From the NCBI GenBank assembly GCA_001873375.1, contig MNZA01000242.1:1-38064 (forward strand): a DNA stretch of 38,064 nucleotides. The letters run 5' to 3'. A program made the translations under genes and the position numbers. The notes under the pieces are model-generated. The model was not told where the DNA came from and made no database searches. It worked only from the letters and a program-made list of their open reading frames with translations. Source of the stretch: Oscillatoriales cyanobacterium CG2_30_44_21 (GTDB taxonomy: Bacteria > Cyanobacteriota > Cyanobacteriia > Pseudanabaenales > Pseudanabaenaceae). This document shows, piece by piece, positions 7,300-14,677 of this stretch (position 1 is the stretch's first letter; each line of letters starts with the position of its first letter).

Positions 7300-9033
7300 A
7301 TGAACAAGTCACCGCAAATTACCTATCGCTTGAGCATTCCCGAACCAGAAAATCATTTGCTAGAAGTTGAACTAGCGATCGCCAATTGGCAAAATGACAC
7401 CCTCGACTTGAAGCTGCCAGTATGGACACCAGGATCTTATTTGGTTAGGGAATATGCCAAAAACGTACAGGAATTTACAGCTCTTGATGATTCGGGAGAG
7501 TTACTAAAATGGCAAAAAATTAGTAAAAATCACTGGCAAATCAAATGTCAAAATCAGTCCCCTAACTTCACTATTCGCTATCGTGTTTTTGGCAATGAGC
7601 TAACCGTGCGGACAAATCACATCGATAGCACCCATGCTTTTTTGACAGGCGCAGCCGTATTTATGGAAGTTGCCACTCAAGAGGCACTTCAACCCTACAC
7701 AATTGAAGTGGTCAATCTTAGGGAAAACTGGCAAGTCGCCACGGCTCTGCCGAAGGTTCCCAATAGTTCTCATACCTTTTATGCCAAGGACTTTGACACT
7801 CTAGTTGATAGCCCCTTAGAAATCGGATTGCAAGAACGCTATGAATTTGAAGTGCTAGACAAGAAGCATCGCCTAATTGTGTGGGGACGGCACAATGCAG
7901 ATATGCAGCGAGTGGTTAAGGATACAGCCGCGATCGTGGCAGTGGAATCGGAAATGTTTGGCGGACTGCCCTACGATCGCTATGACTTCATTCTCCATGC
8001 TGGCAATGGATATGGCGGACTAGAGCATAAAGACTGCACGGTACTCTTCTACAATCGCCTTGGATTTAGAAAAGAAGAGAGCTATTTGCAATTTATGAAT
8101 CTGGTCGCCCATGAATTTTTCCATACTTGGAATGTGAAACGGATTCGTCCCAAGGCACTGGAAAAATTTGACTACGATCAAGAAAATTACACAGGTTCCC
8201 TTTGGTTTAGCGAAGGAACCACCAGCTATTACGATCAACTCTTTCCACTTAGGGCAAAGCTATACGATGCTAAGCATTATTTGAAACTGGTGAGCAAGAG
8301 CATTACCCGACTGCAAACCACCTTTGGGCGCAATGTGCAGTCTCTCTACGATTCCAGTTTTGACACATGGATCAAGCTCTATCGTCCTGATGCAAATACC
8401 CATAATAGCCAGATTTCTTACTATCTCAAAGGCGAAATGGTATCGATGCTATTGGACTTATTGATTCGCCATAAAACCAATAACCTGCGATCGCTAGATC
8501 GAGTAATGCAGGTCATGTGGGAACGCTTTGGCAAAACTGAAATTGGCTTTGAAGAAGCAGAACTTCATCAAGTAATTGAGAGTGTCGCAGGCTTAGATTT
8601 GTCTAGCTTCTGGAAAGATTATCTCTATGGAACCAGAGAGCTAGATTACAACTATTACCTTGAGCCTTTCGGTCTGGAGCTACACCATAGCCGCCAAGAT
8701 TTTCCATTTATCGGCATGACTCTCAAAGCAAAAAGCGCGATCGCGGAAATTGAGAAAGTGGAAGTCGGTTCACCTGCTCAAAAAGCGGGAATTAGTGCAG
8801 GTGACTTGTTACTGGCGATCGATGAAATTCGCGTTACGGCGGAGAACTTTCATGAGAGGTTACGAGACTTTGCCGCCCAAGAAGCAATCACCGTTACTAT
8901 TTTTCATCAAGATTTATTGAAGACGGTCAAAGTTACTTTACAAGAACCGATCAACAATCATTTTGAGCTAGTCCAAATAGCCAACGCATCACCAAATCAA
9001 GAGCTAAATTTGCAAATGTGGCTAAATGCCTAA
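7300..9033 (+). CDS. M61 family metallopeptidase with PDZ domain
   Basis: 577 residues, close to the roughly 600 usual for M61 (glycyl aminopeptidase-like) proteins. An N-terminal beta-domain (about 5-180) with LPVWTPGSYLVREYAKNVQ leads into a thermolysin-like catalytic domain. The zinc motif is HEFFH (His271, Glu272, His275), and the likely third ligand is Glu305 in WFSEGTTSYY; GYGGLEHKD lies just before. A PDZ domain is at about 480-550 (VEVGSPAQKAGISAGDLLLAID). All catalytic residues are present. No signal peptide is visible, so it is probably cytoplasmic. It follows the MAPEG gene divergently and has no operon partner. Confidence 0.92.
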   Translation: MNKSPQITYRLSIPEPENHLLEVELAIANWQNDTLDLKLPVWTPGSYLVREYAKNVQEFTALDDSGELLKWQKISKNHWQIKCQNQSPNFTIRYRVFGNELTVRTNHIDSTHAFLTGAAVFMEVATQEALQPYTIEVVNLRENWQVATALPKVPNSSHTFYAKDFDTLVDSPLEIGLQERYEFEVLDKKHRLIVWGRHNADMQRVVKDTAAIVAVESEMFGGLPYDRYDFILHAGNGYGGLEHKDCTVLFYNRLGFRKEESYLQFMNLVAHEFFHTWNVKRIRPKALEKFDYDQENYTGSLWFSEGTTSYYDQLFPLRAKLYDAKHYLKLVSKSITRLQTTFGRNVQSLYDSSFDTWIKLYRPDANTHNSQISYYLKGEMVSMLLDLLIRHKTNNLRSLDRVMQVMWERFGKTEIGFEEAELHQVIESVAGLDLSSFWKDYLYGTRELDYNYYLEPFGLELHHSRQDFPFIGMTLKAKSAIAEIEKVEVGSPAQKAGISAGDLLLAIDEIRVTAENFHERLRDFAAQEAITVTIFHQDLLKTVKVTLQEPINNHFELVQIANASPNQELNLQMWLNA

Positions 9034-9040
9034 GTTTGAT

Positions 9041-9078
9041 ATAGCTGATATGAGCAGCGTGCCGCCCATATCAGCTAT
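9041..9078. repeat. Palindrome H13 (degenerate centre)
   Basis: Perfect 12-base outer arms ATAGCTGATATG/CATATCAGCTAT enclose 14 bases that no longer pair well. Located 8 bases after the M61 stop codon. Confidence 0.75.
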
Positions 9079-9122
9079 GCCTTACAGTCCCTTACTGACG
9101 ATGCGATCGCATTGCTTGAGCC

Positions 9123-9515
9123 ATGACACCAATTATTGCCCCTGAGCTTGAGTCTGTTCAACAAATTCAAGAAGTTCAAAAAGAAATATTTTATCCTTCT
9201 GAGGATGGTGAACCCTTGGCAGAAACTTCTGTTCATGCTGATGCAATCATTGCAACGGTGGATGTTTTACGAAATTATTTAGCCGAAAAGCTTGCAGAGC
9301 GATCGCCTGTTGTGCTTGCTGATCAATTTTTATATTACGCACAGGGTTTTCCGAGATTGCGGGTTGCACCCGATGTGATGGTGATTTTTGATATTCCCCA
9401 ACAGCCCTATGACAATTACAAAATTTGGGAAACAGGCAAAATACCCAGCGTAATTTTTGAGATAGAGGCTCAAAAATTACGCGATCACTTGTCATCATTG
9501 GGAATCGAAGCATAG
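9123..9515 (+). pseudogene. Uma2 (DUF820) family protein with internal deletion
   Basis: 130 residues; intact Uma2 proteins are about 180-240. The N-terminal half is normal (PVVLADQFLYYAQGFPRLRVAPDVMVIFDIPQ, then WETGKIPSVIFEIEA). The nuclease fold should then continue with a Ser/Thr-rich loop and catalytic Lys. Instead the protein jumps to AQKLRDHLSSLGIEA, which looks like the C-terminal coiled end seen in many Uma2 proteins. This suggests an in-frame deletion of the catalytic middle. The frame is open, so a stable fragment may still be made, but PD-(D/E)XK activity is unlikely. Confidence 0.6.
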
Positions 9516-9550
9516 TAAAATCAATCCAAGTTTCTAGAGGTTTTAAGGCT

Positions 9551-9637
9551 ATGACTTCTACGGCGAAAAACTATGCTGGTCAAAATTTGCGAGGGCGATC
9601 GCCGCATCATAATATTAAGGCAGTAAACATTTTGTGA
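9551..9637 (+). pseudogene. 5' remnant of a pentapeptide-repeat gene
   Basis: A 28-codon reading frame, MTSTAKNYAGQNLRGRSPHH and a few more residues. NYAGQNLRGRS is how several cyanobacterial pentapeptide-repeat proteins begin, but the repeat ends at a HIP1 site (GGGCGATCGCC) and a stop follows. In the rest of 9516-10047 I see only AT-rich DNA and a 34-codon frame at 9650-9754 of unknown meaning. Confidence 0.4.
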
Positions 9638-10047
9638 AAAACAACCCCTATGATCCAGCCCTCTCAGCAAGATCCAAATCTTTCAGGGCTAACAACAAAG
9701 ACTGGCAAGCGACCTGAAGTAACTAATTTATTTAGGTTGTATTCTTTATTGTGATGAAGCAGAAGATATTTACCAATAAAACATTAAAATTGTTTTTTAG
9801 AAAATGTTAGATAGATATTTAGATCAATTAAGATAAATCACAAATCAGCATATGTGGCATAGATTTTATTTGCCCATTTCATACCGACTAAAAGGGAATA
9901 GACACATTTATTGCATTCTAGCTAACCATAATTTATTGGATATAGTTCTTAGCCCCAAAATATAAGGTTTTAAGATACTAGCAATCGCCTCGTGTAGATC
10001 GATCGCGGTATTATTTACTTGGTTTCAAACCACATTGGAAAAACCTT

Positions 10048-11031
10048 ATGGATATACTGATTAGCTTTGCGATCGGCGCGAGTGTACTTTTTAGCTTTGG
10101 AAGCTCGTCATTTAAGATCATCAACCAAGGCGAAGAAGCATTAGTCGCCTCCTTTGGTAAGTACAAACGCAAGTTACCTGCGGGTCCGCACTTTATTGTT
10201 CCTTTCATTGATAGCGTCTCCTATCGAGGCTCGATTAAAGAACAGGTTCTAGATATTGAACCGCAGCAATGCATCACCCGTGACAACGTATCGATTACGG
10301 CGGATGCGGTAGTGTACTGGCGCATCGTTGATATGGAAAAAGCATTTTATCGCGTTGATAACTTGCGCCAAGCGATGACAAATATTATCTTGACGCAGAT
10401 TCGTGCTGAGCTTGGCAACCTAGAACTAGACGAAACTTTCACCGCCCGCAATAAAATCAATGAGATCCTGTTGCAAGACCTTGACGAAGCGACTGATCCT
10501 TGGGGTGTTAAGGTAACTAGAGTAGAACTGCGCGATATCTTGCCAGCTAAGGCGGTGCAGGAGTCGATGGAGTTGCAAATGACAGCCGAACGCCGCAAAC
10601 GAGCCGCAATTCTTACTTCTGAAGGTGAACGCGAAGCCGCCATTAACAAAGCTAGGGGCTTGGCAGATTCGCAATTGTTAGACGCAGAAGCTTCGCAAAA
10701 GGCGGCGATTTTGGAAGCGGAAGGTCAAAAACAATCACGGATTTTACGGGCTGAGGCGGAGCGTCAAGAACAGGTACTAAAGGCGCAGGGTACGGCTCAG
10801 GCGATGCAGGTACTACTGCAATCGATGAAGGGCAATCCGCAAGCTCAAGATGCTTTGCAATTTTTGCTAGCTCAGAGCTATATCTCGATGGCAACCACTG
10901 TTGGCTCTAGTGACAGCAGCAAAGTCATGTTTATGGATCCGCGATCACTACCTTCGACCTTGGAAGGTTTAAAGTCAATCGTGGATATGCCAGAAGCTGG
11001 CGATGCACCAAATGGTAATTGGAATAAATAA
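10048..11031 (+). CDS. SPFH / band-7 domain protein (stomatin/QmcA-like)
   Basis: 327 residues. A hydrophobic N-terminal segment (about 2-19) is followed by the band-7 domain (about 22-200; [51 protein letters not shown]). A long Ala/Glu/Gln-rich helix follows at about 190-260 ([22 protein letters not shown]), then [24 protein letters not shown]. This is the stomatin/paraslipin layout: oligomeric membrane scaffolds often linked to membrane protein quality control. No NfeD partner gene is adjacent. A pair of overlapping palindromes starts right after its stop codon. Confidence 0.88.
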   Translation: MDILISFAIGASVLFSFGSSSFKIINQGEEALVASFGKYKRKLPAGPHFIVPFIDSVSYRGSIKEQVLDIEPQQCITRDNVSITADAVVYWRIVDMEKAFYRVDNLRQAMTNIILTQIRAELGNLELDETFTARNKINEILLQDLDEATDPWGVKVTRVELRDILPAKAVQESMELQMTAERRKRAAILTSEGEREAAINKARGLADSQLLDAEASQKAAILEAEGQKQSRILRAEAERQEQVLKAQGTAQAMQVLLQSMKGNPQAQDALQFLLAQSYISMATTVGSSDSSKVMFMDPRSLPSTLEGLKSIVDMPEAGDAPNGNWNK

Positions 11032-11033
11032 AC

Positions 11034-11064
11034 AACAAGGGTGCGGCTAAGCCGCGCCCTTGTT
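11034..11064. repeat. Palindrome H14, loop TAA
   Basis: Two 14-base arms with one T-G pair around TAA. Begins three bases after the SPFH stop codon. Confidence 0.85.
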
Positions 11065-11110
11065 ATAGCAAGTAAAGAAATGGCTACGCCATTTCTTTAC
11101 TTGCTATAAC
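11062..11110. repeat. Palindrome H15, loop TAC
   Basis: Two 23-base perfect arms around TAC; shares GTT with H14. The inner arm AAAGAAATGGC is nearly that of H1 and H35, but the outer arms differ. Confidence 0.9.
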
Positions 11111-11183
11111 TGGATTCGTATTAGACTAGGTAGACAAGGCGCAAGCCAAGTTTCACCTTTGAAAGACTTTCGGATAAACCACT

Positions 11184-12770
11184 ATGTTTTGGGCGGATAA
11201 ATTTGCAGCAGATGCAAGCGGCGATCGCATTATAGTTAACGATTCCAAAACCCCCTCTGGGCGCGTCCATGTCGGCTCATTGCGCGGGGTTGTGATTCAC
11301 GATGCCATTTATCGCGCCCTCAAACACGCGGGAAAACCCGTCACTTTTACCTATGGTGTCGATGATTACGATGCGCTGGACACCGTACCGCATTATTTAG
11401 ATCAAGCCAAGTTTGCTCCCTACTTAGGGCAGCCCCTCTGCAACGTGCCGTCTCCTGAAGACTCAGCCACCGACTATGCCAAATACTTCATGGGCGAGTT
11501 TCTAGAAGTATTTGAGCATTTGGGTGTGCGTCCTGAAATTTATTACCTGCGCGATCTCTATCGTTCAGGTAAGATGAATCCTTATATTGATTTGTTTTTG
11601 AATAACGCTCACCTCGTTCGTGAGTCCTATAAGGAAGTTAGCAAAGCCGATCGCCCTGATAATTGGCGACCCTTTCAGACCATTTGCGAAAACTGCGGCA
11701 AGATCGCCACTACCGTTGTCACCGATTACCAAGATGGCAAGGTTTTTTATACCTGTCAGCCTAAAGCGATGAACTATGTAGAAGGTTGTGGACATTCAGG
11801 TTGGATGTCACCCTTTGATGGCAATGGTAAGTTGCCTTGGAAAGTGGAATGGGTGGCTAAGTGGGAAGTTGTCGGCGTATCGATTGAACTGGCTGGCAAA
11901 GATCATTCTCAAAAGGGCGGCTCCCGTGATGTTGCCAATTCCATTTGTCGCAAGATTCTAAAGAAAAATCCACCTACCCATGCGCCCTACGAATTTATTT
12001 TGGTAAATGGAACTAAGATGAGTTCTTCTAAGGGAGTTGGCTCAAGTGCTAAAGAGATCGCCGATCTGTTGCCTCCTGAATTATTACGCTTCTTGATGTT
12101 GCGAACTCAGCCCCGCAGTGTGATTAATTTCTCACCCAATTACGAGACGGTGACTCGCCTCTTCCGTGACTACGATACCTTGATCGATAAATATCAAGCA
12201 GATACGGTCAAAGATGAGAAAGCTCTTGAAGAACTAGTTCCTCTAATTTATTCGCAACTAAATACCGAAGAAAAGGTTGAAGGCTATCAAGCTTTTGATT
12301 TCAGCACTCTAATTTCGCTGCTGCAAATCCCTCACCTTGATCTGGAAACTGAGATTGCGGCGAGAAGTGCTAACCCATTGAGCGATCGCGATTGGAAAGT
12401 AGTCCGCGATCGGATTAGGGTCGGCAAGAAGTGGCTACAGGACTATGCCGATGAAGAGGAGAAGCTAGTACTGTATCTGGACTCTATGCCAGACAAGGCA
12501 AATAACCTCACGGCGGAGCAGGTGACTTATCTAGAAACTTTGGCGGTGAATCTGGCGGGTGATCTGAACTGGGAAGGCGAAGAATTGCAAACTTTGCTAT
12601 TTAGCACTTCCAAGCAAATTGATGTTTCGCAAAAGAGCGCCTTTGCTGCCGTTTATTACACCTTCTTAAATAAAGAGCGAGGCCCCAAAGCGGGGAGTTT
12701 ACTTTCCTATCTCGATAAGTCTTTTGTGATTCAGCGTATTAAGAACGCGATCGCCCTGCACAAAACCTAA
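11184..12770 (+). CDS. lysK: Lysine--tRNA ligase, class I
   Basis: 528 residues. Charges tRNA-Lys using a class I Rossmann catalytic domain, unlike the class II LysS common in bacteria. The HIGH-like motif is in TPSGRVHVGSLRG (about 23-35), the second signature is TKMSSSKG (about 277-284), and four Cys at about 168-201 (CENCG ... CQ ... GCGHSG) form a zinc-binding insert. GVDDYDALDTVP also fits the family. The C-terminal helical anticodon-binding region is complete. ATG start. It stands alone between palindromes and an IS1 remnant. Whether a class II LysRS is also encoded cannot be seen from this window. Confidence 0.93.
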   Translation: MFWADKFAADASGDRIIVNDSKTPSGRVHVGSLRGVVIHDAIYRALKHAGKPVTFTYGVDDYDALDTVPHYLDQAKFAPYLGQPLCNVPSPEDSATDYAKYFMGEFLEVFEHLGVRPEIYYLRDLYRSGKMNPYIDLFLNNAHLVRESYKEVSKADRPDNWRPFQTICENCGKIATTVVTDYQDGKVFYTCQPKAMNYVEGCGHSGWMSPFDGNGKLPWKVEWVAKWEVVGVSIELAGKDHSQKGGSRDVANSICRKILKKNPPTHAPYEFILVNGTKMSSSKGVGSSAKEIADLLPPELLRFLMLRTQPRSVINFSPNYETVTRLFRDYDTLIDKYQADTVKDEKALEELVPLIYSQLNTEEKVEGYQAFDFSTLISLLQIPHLDLETEIAARSANPLSDRDWKVVRDRIRVGKKWLQDYADEEEKLVLYLDSMPDKANNLTAEQVTYLETLAVNLAGDLNWEGEELQTLLFSTSKQIDVSQKSAFAAVYYTFLNKERGPKAGSLLSYLDKSFVIQRIKNAIALHKT

Positions 12771-12982
12771 AAACAAATAAGGAAAATGGGTCGTTGCAGG
12801 ACAAAGTATGAATTAGATAGAGGAAAGGACAGAAGGGTCATGAAGATAGTGAATCAGCAATCGCACAGAGTAACGCAACATATCCAAAGACTTGGAATAA
12901 CAGGAGGTTTTACGGTGCAGTCTCGCCAGATAGTGACGTAGCCGAGAGTTTTCACCTTCAACTCGAGTCATGTATGTCTTGC

Positions 12983-13078
12983 TACTCCCTTCCCAGCGAG
13001 AAATTAGACGTTGCGGCGCTTCGCGCCGCAACGATAATCCTTGGTTTTAATGTCTAATTTTATAGCGGGAAGGGAGTA
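12983..13078. mobile_element. 92-bp MITE with TA target duplication, nested in IS1
   Basis: The 25-bp inverted ends CTCCCTTCCCAGCGAGAAAT... and CTCCCTTCCCGCTATAAAAT... both finish AATTAGAC, with 19 of 25 positions matching. TA is present immediately outside each end, as expected for the IS630/Tc1-mariner group. Hairpin H16 lies in the middle. No coding capacity, so any mobility would need a transposase supplied in trans. Confidence 0.7.
13009..13033. repeat. Palindrome H16, loop TTC, inside the MITE
   Basis: Two 11-base perfect arms around TTC (GGCGC-TTC-GCGCC). It starts exactly at the inner edge of the left MITE arm. Confidence 0.85.
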
Positions 13079-13224
13079 TGATTTTGCTTAACTCCATTCT
13101 TGCGTATGTGTTCTGACCCGCACTTTGGACATTTCATCTCTCTTGCTTGAACTCATACTTTATTGTGCAACGCCTAATTTTATTATCACCAAGCACTGTA
13201 TGCGCAGCGACTCTTTACTTGGTA

Positions 13225-13608
13225 TTACTCATGAACTGTGCCATCAGGCATTGTTGCGCCAGCTAGTTTTGCGTGATCTAACTTGGCTAAGCTCAGGTCG
13301 GCGTGAAACAAATTTGCACCAGTGAGATTAGCACGGCTGAGATCGGCTCTAGTCAAAATAGCCCCACGCAGATCAGCTTTTTCTAGATTGGCGCGACTCA
13401 GATCTGCCCACCCCAAGTCGGCACCCCGCAGATCAGCGCCGCTAAGATTGACATGAATTAAAATTGATTCACTTAAATTTGCGCCATGCAAACAGGTTCC
13501 TTGCAAATCACCATCGTTGAGACGGGTCTGCTCAAAGCTGCGATCGCCATTGGTATAGCGTTCAAGTAGTTCTTTTGCAGTCACCGCTGCGTGGGAGGGA
13601 AAAGTCAT
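13225..13608 (-). CDS. Small pentapeptide-repeat protein
   Basis: 127 residues. A short lead (TAKELLERYTNGDRSFEQTRL) is followed by about 17 A(D/N)LXX units from residue 32 and the common cyanobacterial ending GATMPDGTVHE. Predicted to be a small beta-helix with no known activity. ATG start at 13608. The IS1 remnant lies downstream of it and palindrome H17 upstream. Confidence 0.85.
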   Translation of the reverse strand: MTFPSHAAVTAKELLERYTNGDRSFEQTRLNDGDLQGTCLHGANLSESILIHVNLSGADLRGADLGWADLSRANLEKADLRGAILTRADLSRANLTGANLFHADLSLAKLDHAKLAGATMPDGTVHE

Positions 13609-13656
13609 GGCAGTTATCTCAAATTACAGATATTGTGGCATCTGGGTTCAAAGTCG

Positions 13657-13701
13657 CTCTAACAGCAATGGCATCGCAAAGCGTTGTTGTTGCTGTTAGA
13701 G
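13657..13701. repeat. Palindrome H17, loop AAA
   Basis: Perfect 12-base outer arms CTCTAACAGCAA/TTGCTGTTAGAG. The centre CGC-AAA-GCG pairs, with mismatches between. Confidence 0.7.
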
Positions 13702-13719
13702 TGCAAAGCGCTAGAGGAT

Positions 13720-14025
13720 CTAAGTCATGATTGGTCCAGAGCGATCGCGTTTTCGCGGCAAGAATCTCACTGAAACTCGCTTTAAGTTAAATTTATCCTC
13801 AAGCTCGTGGACATAATCGACCCCTTCACCTGAATGTTCGCGATCGTCAAGGGTTTCTAGTAAGTTTAAGATGGCATCATCTAAGCCTGGTGGTCCGATG
13901 AACAGGTGCATGAGAGTTTCGCAGTTATCATCGTCGGGATAGATAGGAATGTAATAAATGTAGGGGGTATCCATAATTTCTGGTGTAAATTTTAGTCCGC
14001 CGTATAGTTTTTCAAGGATTAGCAA
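13720..14025 (-). CDS. Hypothetical acidic protein
   Basis: 101 residues as tracked, from TTG at 14025. I do not recognise a family. The protein is soluble and acidic (PIYPDDDNCETLMHLFIGPPGLDDAILNLLETLDDREHSGEG) with a basic C-terminus (RFLPRKRDRSGPIMT). The TTG start lies inside palindrome H18, which makes it doubtful. ATG at 13974 (MDTPYIYYIP) gives a cleaner 84-residue protein that begins outside the repeat. The residues before it could be real if the palindrome grew into the gene. Coding status rests on the open frame and non-repetitive composition only. Confidence 0.5.
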   Translation of the reverse strand: MLILEKLYGGLKFTPEIMDTPYIYYIPIYPDDDNCETLMHLFIGPPGLDDAILNLLETLDDREHSGEGVDYVHELEDKFNLKRVSVRFLPRKRDRSGPIMT

Positions 14026-14045
14026 TGCTTTGCGCTACTAATCCT
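14015..14045. repeat. Palindrome H18, loop TTT (imperfect)
   Basis: AGGATTAG/CTAATCCT outer arms and a GC-TTT-GC centre with unpaired bases between. Overlaps the tracked start of the hypothetical gene. Confidence 0.65.
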
Positions 14046-14082
14046 GATGTATCCAGTTTTAGCAGTTATCATTATGAAACTG

Positions 14083-14125
14083 ATTTTGAAATTTTCAGCG
14101 CCTAGGGCGCTGAAAATTTCAAAAT
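14083..14125. repeat. Palindrome H19, loop TAG
   Basis: Two 20-base perfect arms around TAG (GCGCC-TAG-GGCGC), the same core type as H3. The gap 14026-14677 has seven such structures and no gene that I can see. Confidence 0.9.
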
Positions 14126-14199
14126 TGATTTTTTGATTATGCCAAGCTGCTGACTACATTTAAGCTAATTGCAACAAACATACAACATTGCATTACATC

Positions 14200-14236
14200 G
14201 CTTTGTGCATCGCGGCGGAGCCGCAATGCACAAAGC
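14200..14236. repeat. Palindrome H20, loop GGA
   Basis: 17-base arms with one C/A mismatch around GGA, so a GCGGAGC centre. Its right arm CACAAAGC is also the left arm of H21. Confidence 0.85.
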
Positions 14237-14288
14237 CCCAAGGTGGTTCCCGCCCGCGTAGCGGGCGGAACCACCTTGGGGCTTTGTG
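14229..14288. repeat. Palindrome H21, loop GTA, shares an arm with H20
   Basis: Arms of about 28 bases around GTA with a single bulged C at 14249. The inner part is the CCGCCCGC core; the outer part is CACAAAGCCCCAAGGTGG. The outermost CACAAAGC can pair either with the left arm of H20 or with the right end of H21. Confidence 0.88.
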
Positions 14289-14313
14289 TTGAGTTACTTG
14301 CAGTAGTTGCTCG

Positions 14314-14364
14314 CAAGAATAATTTTGAAAGCGCTGCGAAGCAATGCTTTCAAAATTATTCTTG
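14314..14364. repeat. Palindrome H22, loop GAA
   Basis: 24-base arms (CAAGAATAATTTTGAAAGC) with one mismatch and one G-T pair around GC-GAA-GC. The outer arms nearly equal those of H26. Confidence 0.87.
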
Positions 14365-14488
14365 GTTCGAGTTTGAGCGCAAAGCACTGTAAAGAGTAAA
14401 CTAGCAATCTACAATAGAAAAACCAATATACGCCAAATTAGCAAAGCGTAGCTGTAGTCCATTGCCTTAGAACAAGTCAAAAAAACTG

Positions 14489-14510
14489 AGTGGTGCTTTG
14501 CGCCGCCACT
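14489..14510. repeat. Palindrome H23 (decayed), loop TTT
   Basis: AGTGG/CCACT ends and a GC-TTT-GC centre. The left arm appears to have lost a few bases that the right arm keeps (GCGCCG). Confidence 0.5.
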
Positions 14511-14567
14511 AGTATTTGGGCTTTATGTGCTAACAAAACTAACGCCAGCTATAGGTAGCTAGGCACA

Positions 14568-14626
14568 CTAAAAACCAAAAAGGTCGTGCCGCCCATGTAG
14601 CGGGCGGCACGACCTAGGGCTTTTAG
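14568..14626. repeat. Palindrome H24, loop GTA (altered core)
   Basis: AGGTCGTGCCGCCC and its exact complement surround ATGTAGC where other copies have GCGTAGC. CTAAAA/TTTTAG forms an outer, bulged extension. The core arm is GTGCCGCCC instead of GTTCCGCCC, changed on both sides. Confidence 0.82.
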
Positions 14627-14677
14627 TTTATGCCTAGATGCGATCACCTTTGCCATCTAAGTGCGATTAATTTAATC

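Larger units (their letters stand above)
12813..13137 (-). pseudogene. IS1-family transposase remnant interrupted by a MITE
   Basis: From ATG at 13137 the reading is MKCPKCGSEHIRKNGVKQNH, the InsA-type zinc-finger start, soon stopping inside the nested MITE (TAA at 13060-13062). After the MITE, SKTYMTRVEGENSRLRHYL and LHRKTSCYSKSLDMLRYS match the C-terminus of IS1 InsB-type transposase. Removing the MITE and one TA rejoins the two halves in frame (VKQNH-SKTYM), so the internal deletion came before the MITE insertion. The 72-residue ORF 12813-13031 in the track is the downstream half and begins inside the MITE. Confidence 0.7.
12781..13190 (-). mobile_element. IS1-family element, internally deleted
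   Basis: Imperfect terminal inverted repeats of about 31 bp: AAAATGGGTCGTTGCAGGAC on the left faces AAAATTAGGCGTTGCACAAT (reverse complement of the right end), and both continue AAAGTATGA. About 410 bp remain including a later insertion, against roughly 800 for a full IS1. It keeps the zinc-finger N-terminus of InsA and the C-terminus of InsB and lacks everything between. I could not find a convincing target duplication. This accounts for most of the 454-bp gap after lysK. Confidence 0.75.

Noticed and set aside
7119-7307. 62-residue minus-strand ORF
   Set aside because: It crosses palindrome H12 and a promoter-like AT-rich gap, with no family resemblance.
10011-10894. Minus-strand ORFs opposite the SPFH gene (for example 10347-10649)
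   Set aside because: Shadows of a clear band-7 protein on the plus strand.
14193-14387. 64-residue minus-strand ORF
   Set aside because: It reads through palindromes H20, H21 and H22; the sequence is only translated repeat.
14630-14677. Upstream start for moeB
   Set aside because: The first 16 residues (MPRCDHLCHL...) do not fit the family; MLNPDPNSIQL at 14678 does.
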